This document shows positions 53,705-64,000 of a stretch of 64,000 nt of DNA, one piece after another; position 1 is the first letter of the stretch, and each line of letters begins with the position of its first letter. This DNA comes from Lumbricus terrestris. Lineage: Eukaryota; Annelida; Clitellata; Crassiclitellata; Lumbricidae. Position numbers and translations under genes: made by a program. The notes under the pieces were generated by a model. It did not search any database and had not been told where the DNA came from. It worked only from the letters and a program-made list of their open reading frames with translations. The stretch is from NCBI GenBank assembly GCA_949752735.1, contig OX457037.1, positions 35,525,871 to 35,589,870 of the forward strand, in the 5' to 3' direction.

Positions 53705-54413
53705 CCATACCACATGATCCGTGGTCGCGTCTCGGACATAAGCCTGCTGACCGCGCAGTGGTCGACAGCAGAAGTATAATATAAGGGTCGGACGTTGATT
53801 TATTTGGAATCTGGGGTGTGTAATGAAGACTTTACTGTATAATTATTATATGAGTTCCAAAGAAAAAGGAGATGGTTGAACCCCCAACCCCGGCAATTCT
53901 CACACTGGCACTATATCACTGTTCACTTAAAATAGCAATTGCACGCGCATCCATCACTTTGATCGTTAACGTATTTATCACCATCACTATCATAGTCATC
54001 GCCGTCGTTATCATCGCTAGCTCTCCGTTTATAAATGAAGTGACAAAATAATCAATACTCTTCGTTCCAGTTAGTAAAATGATTAAACGCTTTTACTCAC
54101 ATACATCGTAGACAGCTTCGCGGCCAATATCAGCCTCAAGAGCAACTTTTCCATCAACGTGAGATGCCAACATAAGTAGGAATATCAGATTCCAGAGGAA
54201 GCAGTGAGCATCCAGCAACTTCATGATCTGTGTGTAGAGTCAGAGCGAGTTATACGACTGAAAATTTATTAGACCTATAATACCGCACGTCGTCCTAATT
54301 ATACCTATAATTATATCACTTTGCGTGAGTTCCAATAGTTCGCGGAAGTCCAGTTATTTGTGTAAACACTTTCTCTCTAATTTCACGAATCGGTCATCGT
54401 TCATCTGTGCGCT

Positions 54414-54427
54414 GATAAAACGTTATC
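54414..54427. promoter_or_regulatory. Inverted GATA-motif pair upstream of unit 4
   Basis: GATAA-AACG-TTATC, 190 bp upstream of the ATG, identical to the unit 2 site. Confidence 0.45.
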
Positions 54428-54915
54428 GCGTGGACAATAGACCTTTGTTCGACAGTCGCACTTTAAAGAGAGATACATGTAGCAGTTATTTATCATAAGC
54501 ACACTTCAATATTCGTGCGATATTATAATAAATAGTCAATAACATGATATAGGCCTACATGTCTACTGTACTCCTCTTCAGAATTTCAAAGAACCGATGG
54601 ATTAGGCCTAGTAATAATACTCGGTCTTCCTGTTATCATAAAATATTTAGAAAGCGAGAAGCTTACAGAAAGGAAGACGAGATGCGTCTAGAAATAGTGA
54701 AGTTTCAAAGTGTAGGCCTATATCCGAAATCGAGATAAATATTAAATAATAAGCGAAAATTAAATAATAATAATAATCTAAGATAAATATTAAATAATAA
54801 GCGTTACCGCAGATCAAAATTTGAATCATCTGCTATCTACCGGAATATCCTACATTATTGAAAGTAAGAGAATCTATGTAGGCCTAAAGTCAGAGATCAC
54901 AGATAGGCCCTCAGC

Positions 54916-55219
54916 CAGTGGCGGCGCCAGGATTTCAGTTTTGGGAGAGGCTGAATCCTCGTGGAGGAAATTTTCCAATCTCATCCTCCCAAAAAAATTA
55001 TGACGATCTATTTTTGGTCATCCGGCATTTTTATCCGCCAAAATTTCTGACGACCTATTTTTTTTGTTGTCATCCGGTCGAAAATCTTGGAAATATTTCA
55101 GTTTTGCATGCAAAAAACTCGGATAGCATTTTTTAGAAAGGCCCGGAGGGGCTTAGCCCCCGGGTTACCTTTTATAGGGGTTTAGCCCCTAGCCTCCTTA
55201 GCCTCTAACGCAGCCACTG
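54916..55219. mobile_element. MITE with CAGTGGCGGCGCCAGG end, ~304 bp
   Basis: Left end CAGTGGCGGCGCCAGGATTT, decayed right end TAACGCAGCCACTG. The interior has the family's GACGACCTATTTTTT and GGGGCTTAGCCCC words. The target duplication has decayed. It lies upstream of unit 4, beside the site where unit 3 carries its hAT element. Confidence 0.75.
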
Positions 55220-55249
55220 TCCGCAGGATTATATTATATTATTTAGCCG

Positions 55250-55970
55250 GTTGTAGATTATTTAGAAAGAATTTAGCTAGTTAACTGGAAATTGTGGACC
55301 GTGTTACAGAGATCACGTTGTGTAAGTTCAATAGAATGCGCCTCAAACGCTTTAGTGAATCTGCCACTGAACAACAGATGTCGCCAAAGAGCTCAGAGTT
55401 TATGGTAACAGACTAGAAATCGTCTCTGATTATAAAGGAAGACTTCAACTACTATAAGCCCTATATAGAAAATATTCGGCTAAGAGAAAAATGATTTTCT
55501 AACATTTTTCTATTGATTGCAACCGTAAATGTAAAAATCGTAAACTCCCAATTATCCAAAGCGCTGCTCTAAAGCAGAGCACCAGCTTCATCACGATCAT
55601 TTTTTCTGAGGTGCTGTCCTCTACAGGGATTGATGTCCAGTGGAGGTCCAAATTCGTTTGCATGAGGACCACAGGGAAGTACATGTAAGTAGGCAGTGCA
55701 GTTTATACAGCCGGTTTTCTGCAGGAATGACGTGAAAACTTCGAAGGTGGAGAATCGGATGGATTAGGGTCAAAATTCTTACAGTCTGAGTCAAGAGTCC
55801 AATTTTCGTGGAGAACCGATGGATGATGCGCATAGAAGAGTCTGAAGCAAATCATGGTGCGTGAGTAAGTGATGATGTTGATTATAAAGTCTCAGAATCT
55901 GCTGAATTGACGCCGGTGATATATTTTTTTAAACTTTTCTACAGCACTATGTTATGTAAACAGTAACCTG
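55250..55970. other. Downstream flank of unit 5
   Basis: Paralogous to the 3' flanks of units 3 and 4 (ACTGGAAATTGTGGACCG, CAGCCGGTTTTCTGCAGGAA, TGAAGCAAATCATGGTGCGT). It marks where unit 5 would end, but the last exon next to it is absent. Confidence 0.6.
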
Positions 55971-56625
55971 CTGGGACAACATTATCATAGAGATTAGGCC
56001 TACATCTGATGCAAGAATGGTAGAAAAGATGAGCGTGGCGGGAAATTTTAGAACTTAAATTCATGTCATCAGATAGCCTAGTGGGAATTTGGTACGAAGA
56101 AATTACAGAAAGTCCAGTGCCACTTCAAAACGGGAAATTTTTTAATGAAAAACTATCGACAAGCCTAAGGAAACTGGTGAATGGAAAAGGCATTGTAGGC
56201 TACAGGTGAAACCAACAGAAGTACTGAGTGGTTCCTACAGTAAGCTTACGGGTATATTCTTTGCAGCCATGACGGATTTGACGGAAGAAAATGTAGGGTC
56301 TACTCAAGAAAACTGGATCTAATCATAGATCGCGTGTTCCTGACTTGGGGCTTTAATATTCGTAAATATTCTTGAATATTAATACTTTTTAATATTCGTT
56401 GATATTGGCAAATATTCGTCAACGAATTAAATTGAACCATCGAAACCGCAATGCTACGGGTACTCGGTATTAAGCAGTTTAAGTTTCTGTGTGTCTCCAT
56501 GAGATTCACTCGCATTAAGGGTAGGGCCGAATTTAAATGTAAACAATTCACTTAATATGTTGAGAAGGAGATAAGTTTTGCTTGTGATCTTGCACTGTTA
56601 TTTATTCATTCTGCTAAACGATATG

Positions 56626-56911
56626 AGGGGCGGTGCGGTGGCTGATTGGTAACACGCTGGCACGAAGAACAGAAGGAACCGGGATCTAATCCCGGTGGCC
56701 CCTTAAGGTTGACTCAGCCGCCACTCGCCAGATGGGAGTGTGAAAATGAGTAGCAGTGTCACTGCGCAGGTAACCTTGGGTTCGGCGGAAAGACCTGGCC
56801 ACCTACCGCCGATGTATGGCAATTGCCACCTAAGGGCTGATGGCTTAACACCGGGGATCAGCACCGGGCCCAACGCTCGCAAGCGAGTATGGGCAAAACC
56901 TTTACCTTTTT
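56626..56911 (+). mobile_element. tRNA-derived SINE, family 3
   Basis: Head GGTGGCTGATTGGTAACACG (A-box-like), then ACCGGGATCTAATCCCGGTG. A ~200-bp body contains CCACCTAAGGGCTGATGGCT and CAACGCTCGCAAGCGAGTAT. The end is CTTTACCTTTTTT. No related full copy elsewhere in the window. Confidence 0.6.
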
Positions 56912-56999
56912 TAAACGATATGAAAACTACTGCAGGCCAATCAATTTGCAGACTTTACTATTATAGGCAGTTAAAGTTTACTGCTAGTTTACTATTTTG

Positions 57000-57072
57000 C
57001 CACCTGGTAGCGCAATGGATAACACGCTGGCGTAGAGTGCAAGAGGTAGCGAGTTCGAGCCCCCGTTGGGCG
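57000..57072 (+). mobile_element. tRNA-like sequence, probable SINE head
   Basis: A-box-like TAGCGCAATGGATAACACGC and B box GAGTTCGAGCC give a tRNA-Arg-like look. The acceptor stem does not close and the minus-strand relative at 28800 shares the same flaws, so a functional tRNA is unlikely. Confidence 0.5.
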
Positions 57073-58269
57073 AACATGTTTGTAGGCTGCTATTAGCGCA
57101 GATTATTGCAGGCTGTCTGTTCAGTTATAGTATAGTTAAGATTTGTGTATTCTGTGGTCTGCGTTCTTGTGAATTGCTTCAAATGCATAATTGTACATTG
57201 TAACCGGTTGCGTTCTGTCAACCGGATTGTTAAATAAACGAAGAATAAAAATTAAATTAACAATAATGCTTGGCTCTCAACGCAGAGAGCCTAGGTATCG
57301 CGCCTCCATAGAGATGGTTAGTAGGGTGGAGTGAAAAAAATTATTTTAGAATTTCCAATTCCAATAGTGATCAAAAGTTGTGTATGGTATCACAGAATTG
57401 CTACAAAAAATTTGACCTTCCTGTGTTGACGTCTTCTACCCTCTACCGGACGATTTATGGACCCCATATTGATTTTCAGTACTCTCATGCATTTTTAGAC
57501 CAGGCTTGGAATCTGAAAATTGCACTGTTAGAAGCAAATTATGTAACAATTTGCTAACTGGCGTTTCTGGACTAATTTGACCCTCCTGAAAACGAAAATC
57601 GCGGTTAGCAAGCTGGATTTTTAGCGGTTCCATGAAAAAACAAGATGGCGGACAAAATGGCAGCCAATTGCTTCAAATGACTAAAAGTAAAGTATTGTAT
57701 GTGATAGGAACACGGTTTTAGACTCTAAATTAAGATTATAGGGTTCAAGGAATGCAATGGAATCAAAGACACATACATAGCATTGTCTGTAACCGGTGCA
57801 CTTGAACACTTTAAAATGCATAGATAATGCTAACGCATTGCACAAGTGTTTTTTGCGTCATCTGTTCTTAAGGAGCTATAATTATATCTCGCTGTCCTTA
57901 GGCCTACTAGAGAAGTATACCAGTTACCGTGCAGCAAACAAAGTCGTTCGCTGTCATGAATTTCTGCGGCGTTGCCCAATCACTTCGATGACCTCGGTTC
58001 ACCTTTTTGATATCGATCGACCTGCAGCCTACGATATGGGTATTCGACGCTGCCGGGTAAATTTGAGCTCTTCATCTCTGCCCGGCACCATCCCCGGCCC
58101 ACCCAGGCCATAGCCGTCCCCTCCCTACCTCCGTAACACCCATCCATCCAGTGCTTCCACATATACAAGCACTTTTGAGAGCATTCCACTTGTGGTCTTG
58201 TATGTTGATCCGATCTTGATCGCTAGTTTTTCTTAAAGAGACGCTATATAAATCCACGATTACCGGAAC

Positions 58270-58430
58270 CATGGGCGGAGTTTGGTTTCCGTTCTTGGAG
58301 GGGCTAAAGGCTTCTTGGGGGGGGGGCCAAGCCCGGGAAAAGATACCATTTACACGGTGAAAAAAATGAATTTGGGTCTTCTTGGGGGAGCTTAGCCCCC
58401 GCCCGTAGCCCCTGGTAAACTCCGGACATG
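58270..58430. mobile_element. MITE of the CATGGGCGGAGTTT family, 161 bp
   Basis: Left end CATGGGCGGAGTTTGGTTTC, right end GGTAAACTCCGGACATG. The perfect 8-bp duplication ACCGGAAC is at 58262-58269 and 58431-58438. Units 3 (18544) and 4 (39021) have the empty site TACCGGAACGGTTAGCG. Confidence 0.92.
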
Positions 58431-58959
58431 ACCGGAACGATTAGCGTTGCGCAGACTGTATCGAGGCAGCGTTAGCGTGACGTTGGTGAACCTACCTCCG
58501 AGACTGATATGGTAATCCAGACTGAAACCAGTGGAGACTGTAGCACTGTTTGTGACAAAGTTGATTACGGCAATCCTCTCAACCTTCTTTTCTCCGTCAG
58601 TTGTTGACTGTCCAACCGCTCTATTCCACCCGTTCTTCCTCCACCCTGACTCTGCCCACCCTCCCGTCATCTCGCCACTCAAATTTGCTAATCGCTCCAT
58701 ATATCCTATCCATAGATGCCTCGTCTCTTTGCAACGATCTCGTCAGCTGGTGCCCTGCGATTGGCTTTCGAGTGGCGCTTTAGAAGCAGCTAGAGGAGCA
58801 CTTGCGTCTTGAAAACTGACACTTATTTTTCGTTCATTTATTCATTCGTTCATTCTATGGACCTATATAGCGCACCTTTAAGGAACAACTTTTTATATCT
58901 ACTCTTTGATTTTAACAAAATTCTAAGAAAACTGTACATATTAAAAATTATAGGCCTAC

Positions 58960-59140
58960 ACAAAATGAAACTGAGAAATTTGCATAAGAAACCTGTTTGA
59001 AAAGTATACCCGCATTCTTAGGCTAATTTCCAGCTTTTCATTTTTTCAAGCTCCTGCTAAGTAATAAAAAATTTTTGACCGTGACTATCGTAAAAATTTT
59101 GGCCCCCCCTGGAAAAATTTCTGCGGGCGCCCATGCCTCA
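58960..59140. mobile_element. Truncated MITE of the CATGGGCGCCCGCA family
   Basis: The right end AAATTTCTGCGGGCGCCCATG matches the ends of the full copy at 61149-61592. The left part has decayed. Confidence 0.6.
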
Positions 59141-59544
59141 GAATAAGCTGGCTCACGCGACGTCGCTTTTACGGATCTGACTTTTGAAGCGGAAACATAG
59201 GTAAAAGCATACTAACTGTCACATTATCGCAACACTCTTCAGTATCGAACGCTTTGAAGATGATGGCTATCGAACTGGATGACGATGAAGCATTGACGTA
59301 GTAATCGCAAGAGAAGTAGTTGGGGTAGTTTCCAGGATAGTTTGGTGAACTGATGACTCCGGTCAGACCGTGGTACGATGTGCCATTACAATCTATATAA
59401 TGACCACAAATCCATTCGATGAAATATCTCAGCCAAAGAACTTAACGTGCACAAATCACTAGTATCGCAGTACGACAGAATAAATGAGTTAATTTCAGGG
59501 TCAGGTGATGCGATCACATAAATTTGGAACAACCTATATGATAG

Positions 59545-60420
59545 GCCTCCAACCTCACGGAATGGGTCCATGAAATCTGTCAATTGATCTGGTAAAATAT
59601 GGAGCTTGGACAGAGACATGACATTGTATGGAGTGTCCTTTCTCTGTGCAATTTAGGATCTTTGTTCCAAGTTAAGCAACAGAAAGATGTGATGCAATGA
59701 AACAATTAGAGGCAGAGCGAAGGGCTCTGCGAGCCAGGACAACAGATTTTGGACAGCACATGAAGTTCACATAGATACATGTATGTCGGGGCACAGCCAA
59801 GGAGACAACGCCAAACCAGTGAAGCAATATATATTCGATGCGCTGTGAGATAGGAAGCCAGTGTAGAGTATCATGCATGTAAGATGAGACAGATGCATAT
59901 TTAGGTGTTCGCCCAATTAGCCGGGCTGGAGACCGAAGAACACGGTCTAGTCGGGATATCAATAATAGATGCAAACCAACCAGAATAGAGCAACAGTAGT
60001 CCAAGCAGCTGGTGACAATACATGGACAAGGGCATAAACAGAATCCTCTGATAGGTAGCGAGAGATGACCCGTAGCTGACGTATTTGGTAGCAACAGCCA
60101 CGAGTCAGGGCTCAGTCAGCTGATTGACATACTTTTAGAAACTAAGTTCTTCATCCAGTGTAACACCCAAGCCCCGGACAGAATAAAAAAAGGTAACATG
60201 CATGGGGAATGCCTTAGCCACGGCACAACGATCAACACTAGTCTTGCCAGTTGTCTGCGTCCACCCAGCCAGATGAATTGAGTCTTGGAAGCGTTAAGTA
60301 GGAGACGGTTAGAGGCTAACCAGCTAGCCAGCTTATCCATAGGATGAGACATTTGCTGAACCACTACCAGGGTGGCAGTGGGTATACGCTTGAGCATCAT
60401 CAGTGTAGCCTATATAGCTG
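59545..60420 (-). mobile_element. CR1/jockey-like LINE fragment in intron 4 of unit 5
   Basis: Minus frame at 60116-60400 reads [20 protein letters not shown], followed downstream by [16 protein letters not shown]. Same fragment and same ends as in units 3 and 4. Confidence 0.75.
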
Positions 60421-61148
60421 GTGAAAAAGACCACAGGATGTCAACAGTGATCCTATGTCAGACGTATAAATAGTATAAAGCTGTCGAAGAGCGGATGTCA
60501 TTAATATTATTATTCTTTTTTTTATTATTATTATTTTAAATATTATTATCATTATCATTATTATCATTTTATAGGACAAAATCTTGTGTTAAGCACGATT
60601 ATGCATTTAACGAACGCCGTTAAAGATTAGGTCTATGATATTAAGAACTATATGCATATGCTGCAGGGCCTATTCTTTGAAAATAGACATAGGTCTACCT
60701 CCGCAGATGTCCGCTGTTTCATCTGACCAGTCACCGCAGTTGTCATATGTATCACAGACGACTTCATTCGGTATACACCGTCCGTCATATGAACACCTGA
60801 ACTCATCAGCCGAACATTCACCTGCACATACATGTATTTCGAAAACCAACATTGATTCAATACATAACGCCAACGCAAATAAGTCTAAGCAAATGCATTA
60901 AAACTATTCACACTATCTATACTATAGGCTATAAAAAAACCTACTGAATGAGCTATAGCCTACTCTATAGGCTATAAACAAATAAGGAGTTTGAATTATT
61001 ATAGCCGATATTATGAGCGCTATATATACGTATATAGGCCTATAATCATTTTTATTTTATGTAGCCTATATAATATTTCCTACATGTAAGTCTATAATTA
61101 TAATTTCCAAACATGTTGATTATTACACTACTAAATGTAACGCGCACG

Positions 61149-61592
61149 CATGGGCGCCCGCAGAAATTTTTGCAGGAGGGGGCAAAAAATTTGCGATGGT
61201 CACGGTTACATTTCTCAGTGGCAAGAGCATGAAAAATACAACGCTGGAAATTAAGAACACATGTATTTTTTCAAAGAGGTTTCTCAATGACAAATTCTCA
61301 GTTTCTTTTTGTGCATCATTTTTAATATAAAATTTCCTAAGTGCGAAAAATTTGTTAAAAATTCAAAAGTAGATGTTAAAAAGTAGGTCCATAAGGGTAC
61401 CAAAATATATATTTGTTCTATATAGAGATTTCTAAACGTAGATTTCTGACATTCGCTGTGTGTATCATTCGTATCATTAGTGCTTTAATGCGAAAAATTT
61501 GTTAAAACTCAAATGTAGTAGTTAGAAAAATAGATGTCACTTTTCCAGGGGGGGCAAGTGCCCCCTCTTGCCCCTATGTGCGGGCGCCCATG
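61149..61592. mobile_element. MITE with CATGGGCGCCCGCA ends, 444 bp
   Basis: Perfect 14-bp inverted repeats. The 8-bp duplication CGCGCACG is at 61141-61148 and 61593-61600. The interior has repeated TGCGAAAAATTTGTTAAAA-like segments. Units 3 (23460) and 4 (49293) have the empty site (AACGCTCACGATA). Confidence 0.92.
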
Positions 61593-62129
61593 CGCGCACG
61601 GTATACAGTTGTGCATTAGATGTGCAATTATGATTAAACTTGAAAACTGAAACTGTTTTCTGGAATTTGTGACAGGATTCTGGTAGGAAATTCACCAGCA
61701 TCTTTTCGCTGCTTGAAGACCTTTCTCTTTTCATGGGCCTGTCACACTGAGAGCGCTTTTGAACAGCTCTGCTGTGAGAAGCTCTTTACAAATGTTTTAT
61801 TACATTAGATTAGGTCATAATTATATAACCTATATATAAAAATTATATATATATATATATAAATTATTATTATATATATAGAACGAATACATAAAAAGAC
61901 ACTTAAATAGCCTACCTGTGTGAAAAGTTGTGTAGTAGAAGCTGAATCCACTTTGGCAGTTCGGTACGCTGTATGTTGCAAGTCTGTATCTGAGCCAATT
62001 CGACGAGGAGTAGATGGAGTAAGATGGCGTGTAGTAGTTACAAAATGTCGCTTGAAAACGTAATAAAGCTGTGCAGTTGCAGCTATACAACAGTGATGTA
62101 CATGTATGTATGAGCACTTGTATTAACGC

Positions 62130-62325
62130 CCCTTGAAGATTGCTACTCAGAGGCGCTCCCGACGGCAACGCGGACACTGAATCGGAGATTCACGCCGAGG
62201 CGCATGAGCAATTGCTAGTGAAGGACTTGATCAGGGTCCCTACGCGGCGACTAAGTGGATTCGAAACCGCAACCTCCCTGGTCCAAGGCACTGACATTTC
62301 CCTACACCACCGCGCCCCACAATTT
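62130..62325 (-). mobile_element. tRNA-derived SINE, family 1, intron 2 of unit 5
   Basis: Same insertion and flanks as 50395-50585 in unit 4 (CACAATTTCAACTTCTTCAA on one side, TGAGCAC upstream). Confidence 0.75.
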
Positions 62326-62926
62326 CAACTTCTTCAACTTTAACTTGGTTATTGATCCCAAAAAATATAAAAAAGACAATTATGCATTCATAATAGTACA
62401 CAAAGTGATTAATTGCAGTTAGCAATTGCGACGGTATAGCTTAGTGTACGATCATTACTGTGAAATGTAGGGAGCAACAGGATACCCGAAGGGAGTCTAC
62501 ATACAGAAAACAATGCAGACCTTTTGAACAATATTGAGCTGAAAAAGTGTGCAGACTTTTTGTACGAGTATTTAGCCTATATGTCAACTGGAAATAAATC
62601 ATTTTTTTATATATTTAGCATCGAATCTAAAAAAAATGTCGCTATAAAATTTTGTCGATTCATATTGACTAGTAAACTAAAGAAGTTCTTCGTACATGGA
62701 TCGCCGGTCTCTCCAATAATCTCGAATGCGCCGCTGTCGCAGTCCATCGCTACGTACTGAAACCTCAGCGTGATATGATATCCCAAGGTGGCGTTCATAT
62801 GGATACTACAGTCCTTGCCTCCAGCCATGCAGCCGTTTGGATTCGTCCTGATGAAGCCGTATCTACTGTGTCCGCCTTGTCCGGGTGATATCACTCTGTT
62901 GTATTGGCAGGGTTCTTGGATGTAGG

Positions 62927-64000
62927 CTGTAAGAATATTTGTACAGGCAGGAGAATTTGTACATTAGAATTAATATAAATATATGAATTTATGTTATATT
63001 GGCTTTCCGATCTCAAACAGCGAGACAACAAAATTAGCTCCCTTGTGCGTGGTTATGATTTGTTTAGTGACTACGGACCATAGCCTACAGCTACGGAGAT
63101 GAATACAGGGTGGGCCATAAAAAATACACCGATCTTGAATGCGTAAAACTCAGCTAATTTTTGTAATATATTTTGGTTTAGTGCATCCAATTAAAGATAT
63201 TTGACTCTAGTTTTAAGATTCGAACACATTAAAAAATTATTGTACATGTATCTTTAGTCTAGATGGCTATAGATCGCGACATCAAAAGCCCTCATTTTTT
63301 AGTAACTATATATAAGCCCGTAGCTAAAAATTCAGGCCAATTTTAACAGCAGGCCTAACTGCAATAAGCATATGGCCAGAAATTTGTACGGTAAAGAAAA
63401 CTTATTTATTAATCAGGAGATAGTCTGTTCCAGTCTTTTCTACTCAAATAAATATCAAATTATGCCTCCCACGTGCTGCAACAGCAACAGCAGCAGCTAT
63501 TCGACGAGGCCAGTGGTTGATCGCACCGTCAATGAACTGCTGACTGATAATTATCAGACCTTTATGAATTCGCAAAATTCGGATCAACGCGATCATCGTC
63601 TGTAAACGGCGCCATATTTGTTACGTCACTAATTACAGCAAAACAAGGTACATGTAGCTAGCGGTCCAGCGCTGTTTCAACTATTTTATTACAATTTAAA
63701 ATAGCACCAATTGAACTTTTTACAAGCTAATACCATAGTGTAATTTGACGCATTAAGTACAAATAGGCTACATTACAAAATTGGCTGAGTTATATCAACG
63801 TCGTGATACCAAGTCCGTTATACCAACTTCTGAGTTTTACCAACTCCGCCACAGGATACCTCTTGGGGTTGTCTGAGCCTGTCGCAAGCCAGGATAAAGG
63901 AAAAGGTTTCTGCGGTGGGCTTGCAACCACCATATACCAGGGATATCTAAACATCTCCTGTGTAGCACTTCTTACTGATCTATATAGTTGCTTCTACGGC
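62927..64000. other. Intron 1 of unit 5 to the window edge
   Basis: It aligns by eye with intron 1 of units 3 (27691-28400) and 4 (51114-51760), including TGGGCCAT near 63113 and the MPPTCC block at 63461. No signal-peptide exon is reached. Confidence 0.55.
63461..63605 (+). other. Short plus-strand frame in a conserved intron block
   Basis: ATG at 63461 starts a 48-codon frame ([20 protein letters not shown]...HRL). The first ~30 codons recur in units 3 and 4, but unit 4 lacks this ATG and unit 3 stops early. No domain is recognised and coding status is doubtful. Confidence 0.25.

Larger units (their letters stand above)
36176..54224 (-). pseudogene. Unit 4: CUB-LDLa-CUB-CUB gene broken by a retrotransposon and exon loss
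   Basis: Inferred exons: 54101-54224 (signal peptide, MKLLDAHCFLWN...), 50883-51113 and 50185-50319 (CUB1), 48891-49013 (LDLa), [CUB2 first half absent], 39096-39261 (CUB2 second half), 37799-37971 and 37155-37323 (CUB3), 36176-36186 (stop). Each remaining exon is open and similar to unit 3. Where the CUB2 first-half exon should lie, a Gypsy element occupies 39725-46521 and the exon is not found. Splicing LDLa (phase 1) to the next exon (phase 0) would shift the frame, so CUB2 and CUB3 cannot be read. At most a signal peptide-CUB1-LDLa protein could be made. The CUB3 intron has a GCGAGT 5' splice site. Confidence 0.8.
55971..57780. other. Sequence replacing the CUB3 and last exons of unit 5
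   Basis: Units 2-4 have CUB3 and the stop exon between their 3' flank and intron 6. Here none of these is found. The stretch holds two tRNA-like SINE pieces (annotated separately) and unassigned AT-rich sequence. Confidence 0.55.
58497..62926 (-). pseudogene. Unit 5: degenerate CUB-LDLa-CUB gene remnant
   Basis: Inferred exons: 62696-62926 and 61916-62050 (CUB1), 60699-60821 (LDLa), 59217-59392 (CUB2 first half), 58497-58568 (last 24 codons of the CUB2 second half). The signal-peptide exon should lie beyond the right edge. CUB1 and LDLa are open and very similar to unit 4. The usual CUB2 acceptor is destroyed; TATATAG|ATTG, six bases further in, would restore the phase and drop two residues. 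The next exon has lost its acceptor and 5' half in a ~150-bp deletion (GTTGATTAC joined to a sequence lying past the acceptor in units 3 and 4). CUB3 and stop exons are absent. It is best called a pseudogene, though a short CUB1-LDLa product is possible. Confidence 0.75.

Noticed and set aside
57000..57072. Possible functional tRNA-Arg
   Set aside because: A and B boxes are present but the acceptor arms do not pair and a similar flawed copy lies at 28800; treated as SINE-derived.

Overview
The window looks like nuclear DNA from a marine invertebrate, possibly an echinoderm or another non-vertebrate deuterostome. That placement is a weak inference. It rests on intron-rich CUB/LDLa genes, dense transposons, long microsatellites, and a very frequent palindromic TAGGCCTA/AGGCCT word. 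No bacterial features are present.

Main content: a head-to-tail tandem array of five paralogous genes, all on the minus strand. Each intact gene encodes a secreted protein of about 435 residues: signal peptide, CUB1, LDL-receptor class A module, CUB2, CUB3, then a stop three codons after CUB3. Nine exons are recognised by conserved splice sites, and their phases add up to an open frame in the two complete copies. From left to right: unit 1 (only its signal-peptide exon, 270-369), unit 2 (3124-13849, complete), unit 3 (15970-32048, complete), unit 4 (36176-54224, CUB2 first-half exon lost), unit 5 (58497-62926 visible, CUB2 truncated and CUB3 deleted, first exon beyond the right edge). Each start lies about 170-200 bp downstream of a conserved inverted pair of GATA motifs.

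Unit 4 carries a Ty3/Gypsy LTR retrotransposon (39725-46521) in the same orientation, with one uninterrupted 1599-codon gag-pol frame. Its LTRs are almost identical, so it is young. The 3' LTR lacks its outer ~126 bp, and the adjacent host exon is gone too, which points to one deletion after insertion. The LTR carries tandem copies of a block that combines NRF1-like and E2F-like sites.

The introns and spacers are full of small DNA transposons flanked by 8-bp target duplications. Many have an exact empty site in a neighbouring paralogous unit, so the array acts as its own control. These include hAT-type elements (one nested in another), several GC-rich MITE families, a MITE whose inverted ends are arrays of a ~14-bp repeat, and a Tc1/mariner remnant. 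tRNA-derived SINEs and 5'-truncated LINE fragments are also common. Insertions shared between units give conflicting groupings (unit 4 with 3 at one site, unit 4 with 5 at another), which suggests exchange between units.

Nearly all other long open frames are translations of microsatellites or antisense shadows. No CRISPR array, rRNA or confident functional tRNA was seen.
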